A stretch of DNA of 64,000 nt, taken from contig NZ_MVIJ01000008.1 of assembly GCF_002086735.1 (NCBI RefSeq), positions 1-64,000 of the forward strand. The letters are read 5' to 3'. The DNA comes from Mycobacterium scrofulaceum (lineage in GTDB: Bacteria; Actinomycetota; Actinomycetes; Mycobacteriales; Mycobacteriaceae). Below are positions 43,688 through 51,789 of this stretch, in pieces. Each line of letters starts with the position of its first letter. The first letter of the stretch is position 1. The notes under the pieces were generated by a model, which did no database searches, was not told the origin of the DNA, and saw nothing but the letters and a program-made list of their open reading frames with translations. A program made the position numbers and the translations under genes.

Positions 43688-43860
43688 GCCGGATACGGTA
43701 TCTCGGCCCAGGCGGCGCGGAGCGGCTTTCGGTCGGCGCCCCCGGTCGATTGACGGTCGAACGATGCAATCGGGACTTCCGCCCCTAGGTCCGGCGGGGC
43801 GCCGACAACTACCGTCGGCGCTACAGCGCGAGGATCGACGCCACCACTGCGAGGTTGACC

Positions 43861-44805
43861 ATGCATCAGGCTAAAGGGTTGGGGGGCGTGGTCTGTGTGG
43901 CCGCACTCCTGGTGGCGGCATGCTCGAGTCACCCGGCGCCGCCGGCATCGTCGCCTGCCTCCCCGTTGGCCGATTCCACCCGATCAAATGCGTTGGCGGC
44001 CATGCACGGCGAGGCGCTCGCCCACGCGAAGTATCTGGCGTATGCCACCCAGGCGCAGCAGGCCGGGCGGACGCAGGTGGCGCGGGACTTCACCGACGCC
44101 GCCCAGACCGAGCACATGGATCACTTTGCCCGCGAGGCCGACCTGGTCGGGCTGGGCGGCGACATCGCGGCCAATCTGCGCGACGCGATCAACGGTGAGA
44201 CGAACGAGACCGACACCATGTACCCGGGCTTCGCCAGGCAGGCCACCGCTGAAAACGACCCGGCCGCGGCATCGGCTTTCAGCGAGATCGGCGTCGATGA
44301 GGCCACTCACCTCAAGGACTTCCAGGCGGCACTCGACGCGGTCAGCAACCCCGGCAGCGGCGCGTCGGTGCCGCCCGGTGCAACGCCGGTGCCGGTCGCC
44401 ATCACCGCCGGGCCCCCACGGTCGTCCGGGGCCACACTGGCGAATCTGCGCACGGCGATGCAGGGTGAGGCCTTCGCCTACGCCAAATACATGCGCTACG
44501 CCGATCAGGCGCGACGAGACGGCAACCCGGCTGTGGCGCAGCTCTTCACGAACACCGCGAACTTCGAGTTGAACGAGCATTTCGCGATGCTGGCCACGCT
44601 CGCCGGGCTGGTGTCCACCGACACCAACGCGAACCTGCGAGAGGCGGTCAACGGCGAACAACACGAGGCCGATGTCATGTATCCCGACTATGCCCGCCAG
44701 GCCGATCAGGCGGGAAACACCAATGCCGCCAACCTGTTCCGGGAGATTGCCGGTGACGAGAAGACCCACCAGCAGACGTTTCAGAAGGCGCTCGCCGCGT
44801 CATGA
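43861..44805 (+). CDS. Lipoprotein with two rubrerythrin-like (ferritin-fold) domains
   Basis: A 314-residue exported protein. The signal peptide ends at the lipobox LVAACS (Cys at residue 21), so it should be lipid-anchored outside the inner membrane. Two homologous helical domains follow, about residues 40-160 and 190-310. Each begins with a LRTAMQGEAFAYAKYMRYA-like helix, contains an EHF or EHMDHF metal-ligand helix, then NGE(T/Q)xExxxMYPxxARQA, and ends EIGVDEATHLKDF or EIAGDEKTHQQTF (ExxH). A linker of Pro/Gly residues joins them. The ATG at 43861 is preferred to TTG 43855 because GAGG stands just upstream. A peroxide or iron-handling role is inferred. Confidence 0.87.
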   Translation: MHQAKGLGGVVCVAALLVAACSSHPAPPASSPASPLADSTRSNALAAMHGEALAHAKYLAYATQAQQAGRTQVARDFTDAAQTEHMDHFAREADLVGLGGDIAANLRDAINGETNETDTMYPGFARQATAENDPAAASAFSEIGVDEATHLKDFQAALDAVSNPGSGASVPPGATPVPVAITAGPPRSSGATLANLRTAMQGEAFAYAKYMRYADQARRDGNPAVAQLFTNTANFELNEHFAMLATLAGLVSTDTNANLREAVNGEQHEADVMYPDYARQADQAGNTNAANLFREIAGDEKTHQQTFQKALAAS

Positions 44806-44832
44806 CCACGGCCGACTAAGAGCGGAACCGAC

Positions 44833-45750
44833 GTGTCAGTCCCCGAGGAGGTGTCCTTCGAATCCGGCGGGGTGCAGTGTGCGGGCGACCTCTACCGGCC
44901 CGCGATAGCGGGCGACGGGCTCGCCTGCGTGGTGATGGGACACGGCGGCAGCGCGACCAAACGCCTCGGCCTGCCCGCCTACGCCGCGAAGTTCACGGCC
45001 GCGGGCCTGGCGGTGCTGGCGTTCGACTACCGGCATTTCGGGGCGAGCGCGGGCCAGCCGCGGCAAGTCATCGACGTCGCCGAGCAACGGGACGACTACC
45101 GGGCGGCGGTGGCATACGTGCGCGGCCGTGACGACGTCCATCCGGGTCGCGTCGCCTTGTGGGGGACGTCGCTGAGCGGCGGTCACGTCCTCGCGGTGGC
45201 GGCCACCGACCCCACCATCGCCGCGGTGGTGTCGCAGGTGCCGCTGATCGACGGCTGGCACCGCGGGCGCACGCTCCGCGAACGCCTCAACGGGGAGGTG
45301 GCATGGCGGACGGCGCAATTCACCGTCGCGGCGATGCGCGACGTGGCCGGCGCGAAGTTGGGCCGGGCGCCGCGTCTGGTTCCCGTGGTCGCCGACTCCG
45401 GTGCGGCCGCCGTGTTCACCGAGCCCGAGGCGAGGGCCGCGTTCGAGGCGCTCGGGGGCGAAGCCGTCGGGTGGCGCAACGCGCTGGCTCCCCGCATGCT
45501 GTTCGCGTTGCCGCGCTACCGCGAGGGGACCGCGGAGAAGCTGCGGATGCCCGTCCTGATGTGCGTGGGGGACCACGACCTGCAGGCGTCGCCCAGGTTC
45601 GCCGCCCGCGTCGCCTCGGGTATGAAAAACGTTGAGCTGCATCGGTATCCGGTCGGGCACTTCGACGTCTACACGGGGGCGTGGTTCGAGGAGATCAGCT
45701 CGGTGCAGGCGGAATTCCTGCGCCGCCACCTCGTGCGGGATACCCGATGA
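44833..45750 (+). CDS. Alpha/beta hydrolase (dienelactone/esterase-like)
   Basis: A 305-residue alpha/beta hydrolase with a long lid. GHGGSATKRLGLPAYAAKF is the oxyanion-hole region, LWGTSLSGGHVL near residues 113-124 is the nucleophile elbow (GxSxSG with Ser), VGDHDLQASP near 243 carries the acid, and YPVGHFDVY near 274 the His. Possible peptidase/esterase of the DUF3887- or dienelactone-hydrolase-like group. GTG start at 44833, 27 bp after the lipoprotein stop, so it could be co-transcribed with it. It is convergent with the lipoprotein at 45766. Confidence 0.85.
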   Translation: MSVPEEVSFESGGVQCAGDLYRPAIAGDGLACVVMGHGGSATKRLGLPAYAAKFTAAGLAVLAFDYRHFGASAGQPRQVIDVAEQRDDYRAAVAYVRGRDDVHPGRVALWGTSLSGGHVLAVAATDPTIAAVVSQVPLIDGWHRGRTLRERLNGEVAWRTAQFTVAAMRDVAGAKLGRAPRLVPVVADSGAAAVFTEPEARAAFEALGGEAVGWRNALAPRMLFALPRYREGTAEKLRMPVLMCVGDHDLQASPRFAARVASGMKNVELHRYPVGHFDVYTGAWFEEISSVQAEFLRRHLVRDTR

Positions 45751-45765
45751 CGGGGCGACGAAATT

Positions 45766-47115
45766 CTAGGACCACGGACCCGGATAGTGGCCGTCCTGGT
45801 CCTGCACCATCACGATGTCCTTGCAGTCCCCCTTGAGGGCGGCGGCATTCTCACCGCGGCACACCAGCGTCCAGCCCGATATCCGCGCGAAGGGCCGGAC
45901 GGACCAGGTGGTCGCGATCGGTTCGGTCGCGGGCAGGGCGAGGACGGCAAACGTGTTGCCGACCTTGGTGATGTAGAGGTGGTCTTCGAAGAACGCCATC
46001 TTGGCGATCGCCATCTGCTTCGCCTCGTCGCGCGTCTTCAAGAAATCCCACTGCTGGCTGCGCAGGTTCCACACCCCGAACCCGAACGAAGAGTCGTCCG
46101 AATCCTGGCCGTCGACGAACAATTTCCCGTCGGACAACGTCGCGGCCAGCCCGCCGCCGGGAAGGCGATCGGAGTCGCCGATCTTGATGACGGCCTTGGC
46201 GTTCAGGTCGTAGAACATCGTCGACAGCACCGGGGGATGGTAGGAATCCCAGTGCGTGATCTGCACGAGTTTGTCCGGCCCGTCGGATAATTCGGCGTCC
46301 ACGCTGCGGACATCGTTGTCCTGGTAGACCGGCTCCCCGCTGGGCCGTCGCAGTTCGGCGCCCGACGTCTTGGCGGGGTCGGTGTTGCGCTGAAACGCGA
46401 GGATGTCCTGCCAGGCGCGCCCGGACTGCGGGTCGTTCCACGGCACCGACAGGTCGGTGCCGGACAGGATCACGGTCCGCGGCGGCGACGTGGGGGCGTG
46501 CCCGTCGGTGAAGGCGTTGATCCACGCCACGCCCGACGCCGTCGAGGCCAGCCCCCAGTCCTTCGCCGCGGTCAGCTTGAGATCCGGGCTCGGCGGTTGC
46601 AGTTCCCTGGTCGCCAACGGCTGGGTGGCCTTGAAGTCGTAGGCGTAGGCGGTCGCCGTGGTGGTTTCGGGCTGTTGGCCTTGTCCGGGTTTGGCGGTCG
46701 TGACGATGTAGACGACCCTCATGTCGTCGGCGGTGCCCGTCAGCGCGCAGATGGCGCCGGTGAGGTTCTCGCCGGGGGCGACCGCGGGTACGCCCGGCGC
46801 GACGTATTGCCCGGTCTTCGGATCGAAGATCTTGGGACGGATGTCCTCGAGTGCGGATTTGCTGGCCGAAATTTTGTCAGGGCAGCCGAAGTACGCCGTT
46901 CCGCCGTAGCTTTTCCAGTCTTTTTCCAGCGGACCCGTCATCGGCGCGGGCGCAGGGACGGCGCCGGCGGGCTTTTTCTGCGCGGAAGTCGAGGTCGTCG
47001 GCGTCGCCGCGGGCGGGGACGCGGTTTCCGAACAGGACACCAGGGCCAGGCAGGCGATCGACGTGACGAGCGCGCGCCTCATTTTGGGCAGCGTTTGCCC
47101 CGTGAACGCCCGCAT
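45766..47115 (-). CDS. Predicted lipoprotein with beta-rich domain
   Basis: A 449-residue exported protein. The signal region MRRALVTSIACLALVSCSE has an LVSC lipobox (Cys near residue 28 of the ORF). Ser/Thr/Pro/Ala-rich linker sequence follows to about residue 60, then a large domain with repeated beta strands and many Trp/Tyr residues (for instance WDSYHPPVLSTMFYDLNAKAVIKIG), which resembles a propeller-like fold. Function not recognised. The start at ATG 47115 is preceded by GGGGG; ATG 47082 is an alternative with a shorter n-region but no ribosome-binding site. It follows the P450 gene on the same strand, with a hairpin between them. Confidence 0.75.
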   Translation of the reverse strand: MRAFTGQTLPKMRRALVTSIACLALVSCSETASPPAATPTTSTSAQKKPAGAVPAPAPMTGPLEKDWKSYGGTAYFGCPDKISASKSALEDIRPKIFDPKTGQYVAPGVPAVAPGENLTGAICALTGTADDMRVVYIVTTAKPGQGQQPETTTATAYAYDFKATQPLATRELQPPSPDLKLTAAKDWGLASTASGVAWINAFTDGHAPTSPPRTVILSGTDLSVPWNDPQSGRAWQDILAFQRNTDPAKTSGAELRRPSGEPVYQDNDVRSVDAELSDGPDKLVQITHWDSYHPPVLSTMFYDLNAKAVIKIGDSDRLPGGGLAATLSDGKLFVDGQDSDDSSFGFGVWNLRSQQWDFLKTRDEAKQMAIAKMAFFEDHLYITKVGNTFAVLALPATEPIATTWSVRPFARISGWTLVCRGENAAALKGDCKDIVMVQDQDGHYPGPWS

Positions 47116-47235
47116 CGAAAACCCCCGTTAACTTCGTGTAACCAACGAGCGTAAAGCGGGCAGGGGCCGGCCGCGACTTGTGTCGGGCGGTCTTCGTCAC
47201 ACCGCGCCCCCCCCCGGGGCCCCGCGCCACTTGCG

Positions 47236-47295
47236 GCGAGCAGACGCAAACTCGCACTGCTACCGGCGACAGAATGCGAGTATGTGTCTGCTCGC
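47236..47295. terminator. Inverted repeat after the P450 gene, second copy of the GCGAGCAGACGCA family
   Basis: GCGAGCAGACGCAAACTCGCA (47236-47256, split here for its first 20 bases and final A) pairs with 47275-47295, with two mismatches in 21. On the minus strand it begins 13 bp after the P450 stop. The arms share the CGAGCAGACGCA start and a TCGCA end with those at 12056-12113. Confidence 0.75.
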
Positions 47296-47308
47296 GCGGC
47301 GACGGTGA

Positions 47309-48547
47309 CTAGCGGTCGAACTCGATGGGCAGGCTCCTGGGGCCGCTGAGGCTCACCATCGGCTTCCACGGAACCGGTCCCGCGGTGCGCGGGTTGAGCA
47401 GGCGGCCCGCGATGACGTTCAGCGCTTCGGCGATCTCCCGCCGCGCCAGGTTGGCACCCAGGCAGTAGTGCACGCCGCCGCCGAAGGTCAGGATCGGCGG
47501 CGCCCCCTCGCGCGTGATGTCGACCCGGTCCGGGTCCTCGTAGACGGCCGGGTCGCGGTTGGCGGCAGCGGTGTTGACCAGGACCATCGTGCCGGCGGGA
47601 AACACGTAGCCGTCCAGCTCGGCGTCCTCGACCACCAGCCGAAGCGTTCCGCACGCGATCGGCGAGTGGCGCATCGTCTCCTCGACCGCGCGCATCGCCA
47701 GTTCGGGGTGCTCCTTGAGCAGGGTCCACTGCTCGGGGTGCTCGCACAGGACATGCACCGAGGCGGCCACCTGGTTCCGGGTGGTGTCCGTACCCGCCAG
47801 AAGGAGCCCGCCCGCGAGCATCCGCAGTTCGGCGGTGTTGAGCCGGTCGCCCGGAAAAGTCGGGTCCTCGGCGCGGATCAGGTCGGAGAGCAGGTCGTCG
47901 GTCAGGCTGTGCCGCCGCCGCGCGACCATCTGGTCGACGTAGTCGTCGAGCTGGCGCCAGGCCCTCATCACGACGGGCTCGACCTCCCGCAGGTCGACGC
48001 TGAAGCTGAAGGCCTTGAAGACGTCGTCGGCCCACAACGAAAACTGTTGCCAATCCTCGCGGGGAGCGCCGAGCAAGGCGCAGATGATGGGGACGGGGTA
48101 GGGCCGGGCGAGGTCGGTGACGACGTCGCAGCGGCCCGCGTCGATGACGCGGTCGACCAGCTCGTTCATCACGTCGACCATGGTGTCGTGCAGGCGCAGG
48201 GTCGCGCGGGGCGTGAACGCCTTGGACGTCAGGCTGCGCAACCGGTGGTGCGCGTCGCCTTCCAGGCACAGCAGGCTGTTGACCACCTTGTCCCACAGCG
48301 GGCCCGACGTCACGCCCTGGGCGAGCAGGTTGATCCCGGGTGGGATCTGGAATCGCGCGTCGCGCAGCACGGACCGGACGAGGCGGTAGGACAGGACTTC
48401 GGGTCCGTGCGGTCCGAGGGCGACGGGGGCGCGCCGTTGCGCCGCCTGCAGGCGGGGATAGACCTCGGCGGGGGTTTCCTCGGCGTCGTAGGTCAGCGTC
48501 GGCAGATCGGCATCGAAAACGCTTGTGGGAGCGGTACCGACGGTCAT
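47309..48547 (-). CDS. Cytochrome P450 (class unknown)
   Basis: A 412-residue soluble bacterial P450. The I-helix motif is LLLAGTDTTRNQVAAS near residues 246-261, the ExxR is VEETMRHSP near 294-302, and the heme loop is FGGGVHYCLGANLARRE near 350-366 with the axial Cys. The opening PTLTYDAEETPAEVYPRLQ is unlike the CYP135 at 51790. ATG 48547 has GAGGAGA 7 nt upstream. It should take electrons from a ferredoxin system, but no ferredoxin gene is nearby. The family number cannot be fixed without a search. It is followed by the hairpin at 47236-47295. Confidence 0.9.
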   Translation of the reverse strand: MTVGTAPTSVFDADLPTLTYDAEETPAEVYPRLQAAQRRAPVALGPHGPEVLSYRLVRSVLRDARFQIPPGINLLAQGVTSGPLWDKVVNSLLCLEGDAHHRLRSLTSKAFTPRATLRLHDTMVDVMNELVDRVIDAGRCDVVTDLARPYPVPIICALLGAPREDWQQFSLWADDVFKAFSFSVDLREVEPVVMRAWRQLDDYVDQMVARRRHSLTDDLLSDLIRAEDPTFPGDRLNTAELRMLAGGLLLAGTDTTRNQVAASVHVLCEHPEQWTLLKEHPELAMRAVEETMRHSPIACGTLRLVVEDAELDGYVFPAGTMVLVNTAAANRDPAVYEDPDRVDITREGAPPILTFGGGVHYCLGANLARREIAEALNVIAGRLLNPRTAGPVPWKPMVSLSGPRSLPIEFDR

Positions 48548-48685
48548 GACGGTCTCCTCGAGGTCGCGCGGGCCACCAGCCCGCGACAACTTTCACACAA
48601 TGTATGGCCGTGCCGGGGAGCTGTCAACGATCCGCGGGCGTGCGCCGCGCCTTCCGCCATACAAAAACGACGGGATGTGTGGCGA

Positions 48686-49879
48686 CTACCCGTTTCGCCG
48701 ACCGCGGACCAGCTGGCCGCCGATCACCACCACCGCGAACACGCCGCCGGTGACTCCCGAAACGAGCAGTGGCAGTTGGCCATTGGCGCCCCACAGGAAG
48801 CCGGCCCACAACCCGGCCACCAGGACGGCCAGTCCGATGCCGCCCTGGAACACGCCCTGCGCGCTGGCCTGGTGCTCGGGGTCGACCAGCCCCGAAATCC
48901 AGGCCTTCCCGACGCCGTCGGTGCACCCGGTGAACATCCCGTAGGCGCCGATCAGCAGCCATGCGGTCACGATGTCGGTGGTCAGACCCAACCCGATGTA
49001 GCCGACCGCGAAGAACGCCAGGCCGACGCCGAACAACGCCGGCCGGCCGATCTGGTCGGCCAGCGATCCGGCCGGGTAGCTGGCCAGGGCGTACACCGCG
49101 TTGTATCCCACGTACGCCAGGATCACCCCGACCACCGAGAAGCCAATCTCGTTGAGGCGCAACAACAACAGGGCGTCGGGGAAGTTCACCACGCTGAAGA
49201 CCACCAGCAGGGCGGTCACCCGCCAATACGGTTGCGGCAACGAACACACACCGGACCAGATGGACTTCCGGCGCGCTCGCGGTGGGCTGCCGCGCCGCTC
49301 GCGCACCAGCAGGACCAGCGCCACGGACAGGACGGCCGGCACGATGGCGACATACAGCAACGGCGCGATCCGGTGGTCCAGCAGCTCATAACCCACCAGC
49401 CCGAGCAGCGGGCCGAAGACGGCGCCGAACGTGTCCATCGCGCGGTGGAAGCCGAAGACCCGGCCGCGCAGGGCGTCGTCCACACCGTCGACCAGCAGCG
49501 CGTCCCGCGGCGCACCGCGGATGCCCTTGCCGAGCCGGTCGACGACGCGGCCGGCCAGCACGCCCGGCCACGCCGTGGCCACCGCGATGAGGACCTTCCC
49601 GAGCGCGGCCATCCCGTAACCGGTGGCGATCAACGGGCGCCGCGCGAACCTGTCGCCGAGGGGGCCGGACGCCAGCTTCGTCAGGGAGGCGGCGCCCTCG
49701 GCCACGCCCTCGACGGCTCCCACCACCGACGGCGGCGCGCCGAGCACCGCCGTCAGGTAGATCGGCAACAGCGGGTACAGCAGCTCGCTGGCGGTGTCCT
49801 GCAGGAACGAGACCCCGGAGAGCACCCGGACGTTGCGGGTGAGCCAACGGGGTCCCGGGGTTGACTCACTCCGGGGCAC
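48686..49879 (-). CDS. MFS transporter
   Basis: A 397-residue, 12-helix major facilitator. GPLGDRFARRPLIATGYGMAALGKVLI near residue 75 is the loop 2-3 motif A, and DRLGKGIRGAPRDALLVDG near 114 is a conserved cytoplasmic segment of YfcJ/YnfM-like MFS members. The second half starts near residue 195 after a basic loop. GTG 49879 is used: it lies within the end of the upstream NYN gene, overlapping it by 14 bp; the frame upstream of it is inside that gene. The NYN gene and this one are thus probably one transcript. Substrate unknown. Confidence 0.8.
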   Translation of the reverse strand: MPRSESTPGPRWLTRNVRVLSGVSFLQDTASELLYPLLPIYLTAVLGAPPSVVGAVEGVAEGAASLTKLASGPLGDRFARRPLIATGYGMAALGKVLIAVATAWPGVLAGRVVDRLGKGIRGAPRDALLVDGVDDALRGRVFGFHRAMDTFGAVFGPLLGLVGYELLDHRIAPLLYVAIVPAVLSVALVLLVRERRGSPPRARRKSIWSGVCSLPQPYWRVTALLVVFSVVNFPDALLLLRLNEIGFSVVGVILAYVGYNAVYALASYPAGSLADQIGRPALFGVGLAFFAVGYIGLGLTTDIVTAWLLIGAYGMFTGCTDGVGKAWISGLVDPEHQASAQGVFQGGIGLAVLVAGLWAGFLWGANGQLPLLVSGVTGGVFAVVVIGGQLVRGRRNG

Positions 49880-50759
49880 GAAGCCGGACCATACGTGTCG
49901 TCGACGTCTCGTCCAGCTCCACCACATCCGATCGCGACCGCAGGAAATCGCTGAATGACCGGAATCCCAAAGACCTTTCGCTGAACGACGGGTCCATCCG
50001 CTTCATCTGCGCCTTCACCGCGGAGTTGTGCAGCCAGTCGGCGTCGTCCTTCTCGAGGCCGATCTGCAGCGCGCGCGTCAGCAGCGCCGTGGCGGCGGCC
50101 TGCGGGTCGGGCGGCTCCGGCTCCTGGGGTTCGGTCGCCTTGCCGCGGCCGCCGCGTCGCTTCGACGGCTTGGTCTCCGCCTCGGCGTCGGCGGCCTGCG
50201 GTTCGAGCGCCGGCACCCCCGGCAGCGAGTCGTAGATGACGAACTCGTCGCAGGCCGCCGCCAGCGCCCGGCTGGACGCCCCGGCCACCCCGATGCCCAC
50301 CACGTACCGGCCGAGCCGCTTGCAGCGTTGGGCCAGCGGAATGTAGTCGGAGTCGCCCGCGACGATGACCACGTGGGTGAGGTCGGGCAGTCGGAACATG
50401 TCCTCGACCGCGTCGACGGCCAGGCGGATATCGGCCCCGTTCTTGCCGTAGGCCGCCGCGGGGAACAATTGCACCAGGTCGACGGCGCGGGCCACCAGCT
50501 GTCCGCGGTATCCGGCGTTGATGTCCGCCGACCAGTCCGCGTAGGCGCGGGTGAGCACCAAAATCCCGAATGACGACGCGAAGTCGAGGATCGCGCCGAC
50601 GTCGACGGTGGACCGCTCCAGCCGGTCGGCATACTGCTCGAGCCCCTTGGCCTTGTCGCGCTGGAACGAGCTGCGGCCGTTCACCTGGTCGTATCGCGAG
50701 ATCACGATGTTGTCGAAGTCGAGGTAGACGGCCACGCGGGCGGCAACCGGTTCGGTCAT
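49866..50759 (-). CDS. NYN-domain nuclease-like protein with C-terminal OST-HTH/LOTUS-like domain
   Basis: A 297-residue protein. The N-terminal NYN (PIN-like, LabA type) domain has the acidic residues YLDFDNI near residues 12-18, a KNGADIRLAVDAV strand and HVVIVAGDSDYIPL near 127-140. Such domains cut or bind RNA. A charged linker KPSKRRGGRGK and EPEPP follow about residues 188-205. The C-terminal 70 residues (LLTRALQIGL to RMVRL) look like a winged OST-HTH/LOTUS RNA-binding domain. ATG 50759 is preferred to the upstream ATG 50789. No target is known. It is translationally overlapped with the MFS gene. Confidence 0.85.
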   Translation of the reverse strand: MTEPVAARVAVYLDFDNIVISRYDQVNGRSSFQRDKAKGLEQYADRLERSTVDVGAILDFASSFGILVLTRAYADWSADINAGYRGQLVARAVDLVQLFPAAAYGKNGADIRLAVDAVEDMFRLPDLTHVVIVAGDSDYIPLAQRCKRLGRYVVGIGVAGASSRALAAACDEFVIYDSLPGVPALEPQAADAEAETKPSKRRGGRGKATEPQEPEPPDPQAAATALLTRALQIGLEKDDADWLHNSAVKAQMKRMDPSFSERSLGFRSFSDFLRSRSDVVELDETSTTRMVRLRAPE

Positions 50760-50868
50760 GGTGTAGATCATCGCTGAGGCGTCCGGCACTGTGCGGGCCG
50801 GAAGCGGTTTCCGTCACGATTTGCCCGATCGCGGCCCTAAATGGCGGCCGAGCGGGTACACCCGGGCA

Positions 50869-51741
50869 ATGAGTGAGTTGAAGTTTCTCGAGCTGCACGG
50901 TGATCGCGTGGCCTACCGCGACGAGGGTGAGGGCGAGGTGCTCCTGCTCATCCACGGCATGGCCGGCAGTTCGGAGACGTGGCGGTCGGTGATACCGCCA
51001 CTGTCGAAGAAGTTCCGGGTCATCGCCCCCGACCTGCTCGGTCACGGCGAGTCGGCGAAACCCCGGACCGACTATTCGCTGGGCGCCTTCGCGGTCTGGC
51101 TTCGTGACCTGCTCGACGAACTCGGCGTCAGCCAGGCCACCCTGGTCGGTCAGTCGCTCGGCGGCGGGGTCGCGATGCAGTTCGTCTACCAGCACCCCGA
51201 CTACGCCAAGCGGTTGATCCTGATCAGCAGTGGCGGCCTGGGACCCGACGTCGGTTGGGTGCTGCGGCTGCTGTCGGCCCCCGGCGCCGAGTTGGTGCTG
51301 CCGATCATCGCGCCGAAGCCCGTGCTGGCCGTCGGCAACCGGCTCAGGTCGTGGTTGCGGGGCGCCGGCATCCACTCGCCGCGCGGGGCCGAGATGTGGA
51401 GCGCGTACTCGTCGTTGTCCGACGGCGAGACCCGACAGTCGTTCCTGCGCACGCTGCGGTCGGTGGTCGACTACCGAGGCCAGGCGGTCAGCGCGCTGAG
51501 CAGGCTGCGGCTGCGCGAGGACCTGCCGATCATGGCGATCTGGGGCGAACGCGACGCCATCATCCCGGTCGATCACGCGTACGCCGCACACGAGGCACGC
51601 ACCGACGCCAGGCTCGAGATCCTGCCCGATGTCGGTCACTTCGCGCAGGTGGAGGCGCCCAACCAGGTGGTGGAATTGATCGAGGACTTCATCGCGACCG
51701 CCGACCGCCACGAATCGGGGAGTACCCAGCTGCCCCTGTGA
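50869..51741 (+). CDS. Alpha/beta hydrolase (Rv2715-like)
   Basis: A 290-residue serine alpha/beta hydrolase: HGMAGSSETWRSVIPPL near 29-45, DLLGHGESAKP, the nucleophile elbow VGQSLGGGVAMQF near 98-110, WGERDAIIPV near 223 and GHFAQVEAP near 253. The C-terminus resembles hydrolases next to mycobacterial lipid genes (Rv2715), from memory. The ATG at 50869 starts the conserved part; the open frame upstream to 50791 looks non-coding. It is 48 bp upstream of CYP135B1 and could be co-transcribed with it. Substrate unknown. Confidence 0.85.
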   Translation: MSELKFLELHGDRVAYRDEGEGEVLLLIHGMAGSSETWRSVIPPLSKKFRVIAPDLLGHGESAKPRTDYSLGAFAVWLRDLLDELGVSQATLVGQSLGGGVAMQFVYQHPDYAKRLILISSGGLGPDVGWVLRLLSAPGAELVLPIIAPKPVLAVGNRLRSWLRGAGIHSPRGAEMWSAYSSLSDGETRQSFLRTLRSVVDYRGQAVSALSRLRLREDLPIMAIWGERDAIIPVDHAYAAHEARTDARLEILPDVGHFAQVEAPNQVVELIEDFIATADRHESGSTQLPL

Positions 51742-51789
51742 TGTTCCGGCCTGTGTCACCGGGCGGGATCGGACGTAAAATTCACGGCG

